Below, in pieces: positions 16,001-24,998 of a DNA stretch of 24,998 nucleotides (positions are counted from its first letter, which is position 1; the number at the start of each line of letters is the position of its first letter). The stretch is from CAXMQS01 sp964195995 (GTDB lineage Bacteria; Actinomycetota; Acidimicrobiia; Spongiisociales; JAOTWH01). The notes beneath the pieces are model-generated. The model had not been told where the DNA came from. It worked only from the letters and a program-made list of their open reading frames with translations, and ran no database searches. The position numbers and the translations under genes were made by a program. The stretch lies in assembly GCA_964195995.1 (NCBI GenBank), contig CAXMQS010000044.1, positions 1 through 24,998 of the forward strand, given 5' to 3'.

Positions 16001-16417
16001 CACCTCGTCGACGACAAGATCCACGCCCGGTCGACGGGTCCCTACTCGATGATCACCCAGCAGCCGCTTGGCGGTAAGGCGCAGTTCGGCGGTCAGCGCT
16101 TCGGTGAGATGGAGGTGTGGGCACTCGAGGCTTACGGCGCCGCATACGCGTTGCAGGAGCTGCTCACCATCAAGTCGGACGATGTGCGCGGACGCGTCAA
16201 GGTCTACGAAGCCATTGTCAAAGGCGAGAACATCCCAGAACCAGGCATCCCAGAGTCCTTCAAGGTGCTCGTCAAGGAGATGCAGAGTCTTTGCTTGAAC
16301 GTGGAGATGTTGTCGGCAGGCGAGGAAGTTGAGCTCAAGGAGCTCGACGAGGACGCCTTCCGCACTGCCGAGTCGCTCGGCATCGACATCTCACGCCCGG
16401 AACGTACAGAGGCCTAA
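13076..16417 (+). CDS. rpoB: DNA-directed RNA polymerase subunit beta
   Basis: The 1113-residue protein is the beta subunit, with all conserved blocks in order, including the rifampicin pocket (about residues 385-410: Asp392, His402 and Ser407 match E. coli 516, 526 and 531, all sensitive-type), [20 protein letters not shown], and the [14 protein letters not shown] catalytic-side motif. The start is TTG at 13076: GAGGAGGG (13063-13070) is correctly spaced and the protein then begins [15 protein letters not shown], as expected. An in-frame extension back to 12992 would cross the leader hairpin and is unlikely. Position 394 is Pro where E. coli and M. tuberculosis have Asn. rpoC follows after 25 bases. 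Confidence 0.97.
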   Translation: [1113 protein letters not shown]

Positions 16418-16442
16418 GAGCCTCAGAGATAGGAGCCCTGCT

Positions 16443-20369
<3,927 letters not shown>

Positions 20370-20392
20370 CTACCGGCTCCAAACTCCAAGCA

Positions 20393-20418
20393 AGACGGGA
20401 CCTTTCGGGGTCCCGTCT
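20393..20418 (+). terminator. Intrinsic terminator after rpoC
   Basis: A perfect 10-bp stem, AGACGGGACC/GGTCCCGTCT with loop TTTCGG, is followed by CTCGTTCTT, 24 bases after the rpoC stop. Confidence 0.88.
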
Positions 20419-20491
20419 CTCGTTCTTGACTGCGGCGAGGGGGGCATGCCGGCGGGCGCGCCCGACGAGTAGGTGGTGAGAGCTGGAAACA

Positions 20492-20638
20492 GGAAGCCAC
20501 CTGCAAGATTCGTCGCGGAGCGACCGTCGACTCCTTTCGAGTCCTAATTGGACTCGACGAGCGTCTCCGTCGAGTCGTCCTTCGGACGACGCCTTCTGCT
20601 ACCTCGCTGCGCTCGGCCACCTCCGGAGGGGAGGAAGC
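20492..20638. repeat. Structured intergenic direct repeat, copy 1
   Basis: This is a 147-base unit starting GGAAGCC. Inside are the hairpins GTCGC-GGA-GCGAC, CGAGTCC-TAATT-GGACTCG (20538-20556) and GTCGTCC-TTC-GGACGAC, the last with a UUCG tetraloop, plus the palindrome CCTCCGGAGG near the end. It differs from copy 2 by three substitutions near its 5' half, one in the end palindrome, one just before the unit junction and a 5-base gap. Confidence 0.9.
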
Positions 20639-20780
20639 GGAAGCCCCCTGCAAGATTCGTCGCGGAGCGACCGTCGACGCCTTTCGAGTCCTAATCGGAC
20701 TCGACGAGCGTCTCCGTCGAGTCGTCCTTCGGACGACGCCTTCTGCTACCTCGCTGCGCCACCTCTGGAGGGGAGGAAAC
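20639..20780. repeat. Structured intergenic direct repeat, copy 2
   Basis: This is a 142-base unit directly abutting copy 1. The long-stem change falls only in the loop (TAATC instead of TAATT), so stem pairing is kept. It lacks CTCGG present in copy 1. A third, aborted start of the unit (GGAAGCCCCCT) follows at 20781-20791. No coding sense is seen on either strand. Confidence 0.9.
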
Positions 20781-20836
20781 GGAAGCCCCCTCGTTGAAGC
20801 GCGTTCTCTCGCTTGCCTGGTCATACCCTCCTTTCC

Positions 20837-21523
20837 GTGACCGTTCCCAAGTTGCGGCCTTCGATCAAGGCCAGGGCCCCCAACCTTTCTGTCGAGAGGC
20901 GACTGTGGGACTCGGGTAAGACCGTCGTTGTGGGCATGGATGAGGTCGGCAGGGGAGCTTGGGCAGGCCCGCTCACCGTTGGCGCCGCCGTTGTGCCCAA
21001 GGATCGCCGGCTCTACAAGGTGCGCGACTCCAAGATGCTCACCGAGGACGAGCGCGAGTCCATGTTCGATCGCATCGCCGAATGGTGCGAGTCGTGGGCC
21101 GTTGGCCATGCCTCGCCGGCAGAGTGCGACGAGCTGGGAATGTCTGACGCTCAGCGGCTGGCGGCCAGAAGAGCCCTCGGCAAGCTCAACGTCGAGCCTG
21201 ATCGGGTGCTCCTCGACGGCAACTGGGACTTCGTTGGCAATGGCAAGACGGACAAGCTCGTGAAGGGCGACGCCGTTTGCTTGTCGATCTCTGCGGCGTC
21301 GATCCTGGCCAAGGTCACCAGGGACCGCATCATGAGAACGCTGGCACCCGAGTTCCCGTGGTTCTGCTTCGACGGCAACAAGGGATATCCCGATCCTCGG
21401 CACCAGGCAGCCCTCATTGCCTACGGACCAAGCGCCATCCATAGGCAGTCCTGGGTGTTCATGGACAACCTGCCATGGAACGGGTTGCGGCGGTATCGGC
21501 GCCAGGGCGTCCTGTTCGACTGA
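20837..21523 (+). CDS. rnhB: Ribonuclease HII
   Basis: The 228-residue protein (from GTG 20837) has the RNase HII signature VVGMDEVGRGAWAGPL. The catalytic set is Asp35, Glu36, Asp127 and Asp145, with the same spacing as E. coli RNase HII (92 and 18 residues between the last three). ISAASILAKVTRDRIM and GYPDPRHQAALIAYG also match. It cuts RNA in RNA-DNA hybrids and removes single ribonucleotides from DNA. A TTG at 20813 would add eight residues. Neither start has a Shine-Dalgarno sequence; TACCCT ends seven bases before the GTG, compatible with leaderless transcription. Location between rpoC and rpsL is unusual; in many actinobacteria rnhB lies near rplS-lepB. Confidence 0.93.
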   Translation: MTVPKLRPSIKARAPNLSVERRLWDSGKTVVVGMDEVGRGAWAGPLTVGAAVVPKDRRLYKVRDSKMLTEDERESMFDRIAEWCESWAVGHASPAECDELGMSDAQRLAARRALGKLNVEPDRVLLDGNWDFVGNGKTDKLVKGDAVCLSISAASILAKVTRDRIMRTLAPEFPWFCFDGNKGYPDPRHQAALIAYGPSAIHRQSWVFMDNLPWNGLRRYRRQGVLFD

Positions 21524-21548
21524 GTTCGCGAAACGTTTCCGCCCGGCA

Positions 21549-21578
21549 TTGTCCGCCCAGAAGGCCGCTGGCTATACT
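21549..21578 (+). promoter_or_regulatory. Sigma-A-type promoter of the str operon
   Basis: The -35 TTGTCC and -10 TATACT are separated by 18 bases. The following CCCGAGCC is a GC-rich discriminator of the kind associated with stringent control. Transcription would start near 21585, giving a leader of about 190 bases before rpsL. Confidence 0.68.
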
Positions 21579-21680
21579 CCCGAGCCGTGGTTTCATACCC
21601 ATAACCCCCTTCTCGGTAGGGGCGTCGCTGCCGCGACCCAAGCGGTGACAGCCCGAGAGGACAGGGTCAAACTACTAAGG

Positions 21681-21716
21681 GTCGGCGAATCAATCCGCAG
21701 CGGATTGACCGCCGAC
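21681..21716 (+). promoter_or_regulatory. Strong stem-loop in the rpsL leader
   Basis: The outer stem GTCGGCG/CGCCGAC (7 bp) continues into the inner stem TCAATCCG/CGGATTGA (8 bp) with loop CAG; only AA on one side and C on the other are unpaired between them. TTTC follows at once. It could be an attenuator or protein-binding leader element. Other short hairpins (GTCGC/GCGAC near 21625) lie upstream. Confidence 0.7.
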
Positions 21717-21771
21717 TTTCGCGTGTAAAGGGGGTCCGCCGGACAATCGGTGGCCCTACGAAAGGAACACC

Positions 21772-22140
21772 TTGCCGACGATTCAGCAATTGGTGCGCCA
21801 GGGGCGAAAGCCCAAGCGCAGCAAGGAGAAGACGCCGGGCCTGGCTGGCTCGCCGCAGCGACGCGGAGTGTGCACGCGCGTCTACACCGTCACGCCCAAG
21901 AAGCCGAACTCGGCGTTGCGCAAGGTCTGCCGTGTTCGCCTCACTTCGCAGATGGAGGTGACGGCCTACATCCCCGGCGAAGGCCACAATCTTCAGGAGC
22001 ACTCCATCGTCCTGGTGCGCGGCGGGCGCGTTCGCGACCTCCCTGGCGTTCGATACAAGGTCATTCGCGGCACATTGGACGCAGCCGCCGTCGACGGTCG
22101 CAAACAGTCCCGTTCCCGCTACGGAGCACGGAAGACTTAG
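21772..22140 (+). CDS. rpsL: Small ribosomal subunit protein uS12
   Basis: The 122-residue protein is S12, with RRGVCTRVYTVTPKKPNSAL and GHNLQEHSIVLVRGGRV. S12 lies at the decoding centre and controls accuracy. The start is TTG at 21772 after AAAGGA (21761-21766). Lys43, a key streptomycin-related residue, is normal, but residue 88 is Arg (codon CGC, 22033-22035) where E. coli and M. tuberculosis have Lys; K88R is a known streptomycin-resistance substitution in M. tuberculosis. rpsG follows two bases after the stop, so this is the first gene of the str operon. Confidence 0.97.
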   Translation: MPTIQQLVRQGRKPKRSKEKTPGLAGSPQRRGVCTRVYTVTPKKPNSALRKVCRVRLTSQMEVTAYIPGEGHNLQEHSIVLVRGGRVRDLPGVRYKVIRGTLDAAAVDGRKQSRSRYGARKT

Positions 22141-22142
22141 CG

Positions 22143-22610
22143 ATGCGCCGCGCTCCCTCCGTAGTACGCAAGATCGATCCGGATCCTGTCTTTCGCAACT
22201 TGCTCGTCGCCCAACTGATCAACCGCGTGCTGTGGGACGGTAAGAAGGACGCCGCTCGCAAGATCGTCTACGGCGCTCTCGAGCTCATCGAGAAGCGCAC
22301 GAAGTCAGATCCGCTGGCTGTTCTCAAAAAGGCTGTTGAGACGATCCGGCCTTCGGTAGAGGTCCGGTCGCGTCGCGTCGGCGGTTCTTCATATCAAGTA
22401 CCTGTCGATGTCAAGCCTCGTCGTTCTAACACTCTGGCGCTCCGCTGGATGGTGCAGTTCGCCCGCAAGCGCCCGGAGAAGACGATGACCGAACGGTTGG
22501 CGAACGAGATCCTCGATGCCTCCAATGGTGTCGGTGCGGCGGTGAAGCGCCGCGAGGACATCCACAAGATGGCCGAATCCAACAAGGCCTTTGCCCACTA
22601 CCGCTGGTAG
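22143..22610 (+). CDS. rpsG: Small ribosomal subunit protein uS7
   Basis: The 155-residue protein is S7, opening MRRAPSVVRKIDPDPVF and containing ETIRPSVEVRSRRVGGSSYQ and VKPRRSNTLALRWM. S7 nucleates assembly of the 30S head and touches E-site tRNA; in E. coli it also represses str-operon translation. Length is normal with ATG at 22143, two bases after the rpsL stop. The ribosome binding site is weak, so translation probably depends on ribosomes arriving from rpsL. Confidence 0.97.
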   Translation: MRRAPSVVRKIDPDPVFRNLLVAQLINRVLWDGKKDAARKIVYGALELIEKRTKSDPLAVLKKAVETIRPSVEVRSRRVGGSSYQVPVDVKPRRSNTLALRWMVQFARKRPEKTMTERLANEILDASNGVGAAVKRREDIHKMAESNKAFAHYRW

Positions 22611-22617
22611 GAATGTC

Positions 22618-24714
<2,097 letters not shown>

Positions 24715-24731
24715 CGAAAGGGAGATCCCAA

Positions 24732-24998
24732 ATGGCCAAAGAGAAGTTCGAGCGGAATAAGCCCCACATCAACGTGGGAACGATGGGCCACATCGACCAT
24801 GGCAAAACAACGCTCACCGCTGCCATCACCAGGGTTCTCGCCGAGGACAACCCCAACGTGACGGTTACCGCCTTCGACGAGATCGACAAGGCCCCAGAAG
24901 AGAAAGAGCGTGGCATCACCATCGCCATTGCTCACGTCGAGTACGAGACAGCGGAGCGTCACTACGCCCATGTCGACATGCCGGGTCACGCCGACTAC
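24732..24998 (+). CDS. tuf: Elongation factor Tu, N-terminal part (cut by window edge)
   Basis: The first 89 codons of EF-Tu start at ATG 24732, with AAAGGGAG upstream (24717-24724). The opening MAKEKFERNKPHINVGTMGH and P-loop GHIDHGKTT are typical, as is EEKERGITI of switch I. The G3 motif reads DMPGH, with Met83 where most EF-Tu have Cys and mycobacteria have Ala. The gene is truncated only by the window. It is the str-operon copy; the gene ending at 122 is the other. Whether the two proteins are identical cannot be seen because the visible parts do not overlap. Confidence 0.97.
   Translation, partial: MAKEKFERNKPHINVGTMGHIDHGKTTLTAAITRVLAEDNPNVTVTAFDEIDKAPEEKERGITIAIAHVEYETAERHYAHVDMPGHADY

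Noticed and set aside
20492..20791. CRISPR array
   Set aside because: Only two long adjoining units with no spacers and no cas genes; unit size and hairpins do not fit a CRISPR.
21750..22142. Upstream extension of rpsG in frame through rpsL
   Set aside because: It overlaps rpsL entirely in another frame; ATG 22143 gives the normal S7 length and N-terminus.

Overview
The window is a translation and transcription housekeeping region of a high-GC actinobacterium. Three things support this: the order rpmG, MaoC-type dehydratase, tRNA-Trp, secE, nusG, rplK, rplA, which resembles the mycobacterial rpmG2-hadABC-trpT-secE-nusG block; a long charged helical insert in the N-terminal third of RpoC, typical of Actinomycetota; and an acidic N-terminal extension on NusG. 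The lineage looks deep and non-mycobacterial. A member of Acidimicrobiia is my best guess, but it is inference only.

Layout. Bases 1-122 are the end of an EF-Tu gene. It is followed by rpmG, a fused double-hotdog dehydratase, an ECF sigma factor with a very small zinc-finger anti-sigma factor, tRNA-Trp, secE, nusG, rplK, rplA and a cupin gene translationally coupled to rplA. A strong bidirectional terminator (5025-5052) closes this rightward block. Two leftward genes follow: a giant secreted subtilisin-family protease (5070-10109) and a SAM-dependent methyltransferase (10581-11201). They separate rplKA from rplJL, which are adjacent in most bacteria. Rightward transcription resumes with an L10-type leader, rplJ-rplL, a terminator-like hairpin, a recognisable promoter and rpoB-rpoC. 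After the rpoC terminator come two near-identical ~145-bp intergenic repeats, then rnhB, a promoter plus a strongly structured leader, and the str operon rpsL-rpsG-fusA-tuf. The second tuf runs off the right edge.

How the genes work together. Nearly everything makes or controls RNA polymerase and the ribosome: beta and beta' subunits, NusG, stalk proteins L10, L7/L12 and L11, L1, S12, S7, EF-G and EF-Tu. SecE links the region to protein export. The accessory genes are the dehydratase, sigma/anti-sigma pair, cupin, protease, methyltransferase and RNase HII.

I found no CRISPR array, phage, transposase or complete novel defence-like system. The observations most worth following are: the two tuf copies bracketing the region; the natural Arg at S12 position 88, a streptomycin-resistance position; Met in place of Cys/Ala in the EF-Tu DxPGH motif; the protease island splitting the r-protein cluster, with a five-fold propeller-like tail; the tandem structured intergenic repeat; a TTGTCCG motif recurring in non-coding segments; and small heptamer-phased repeats around the methyltransferase.
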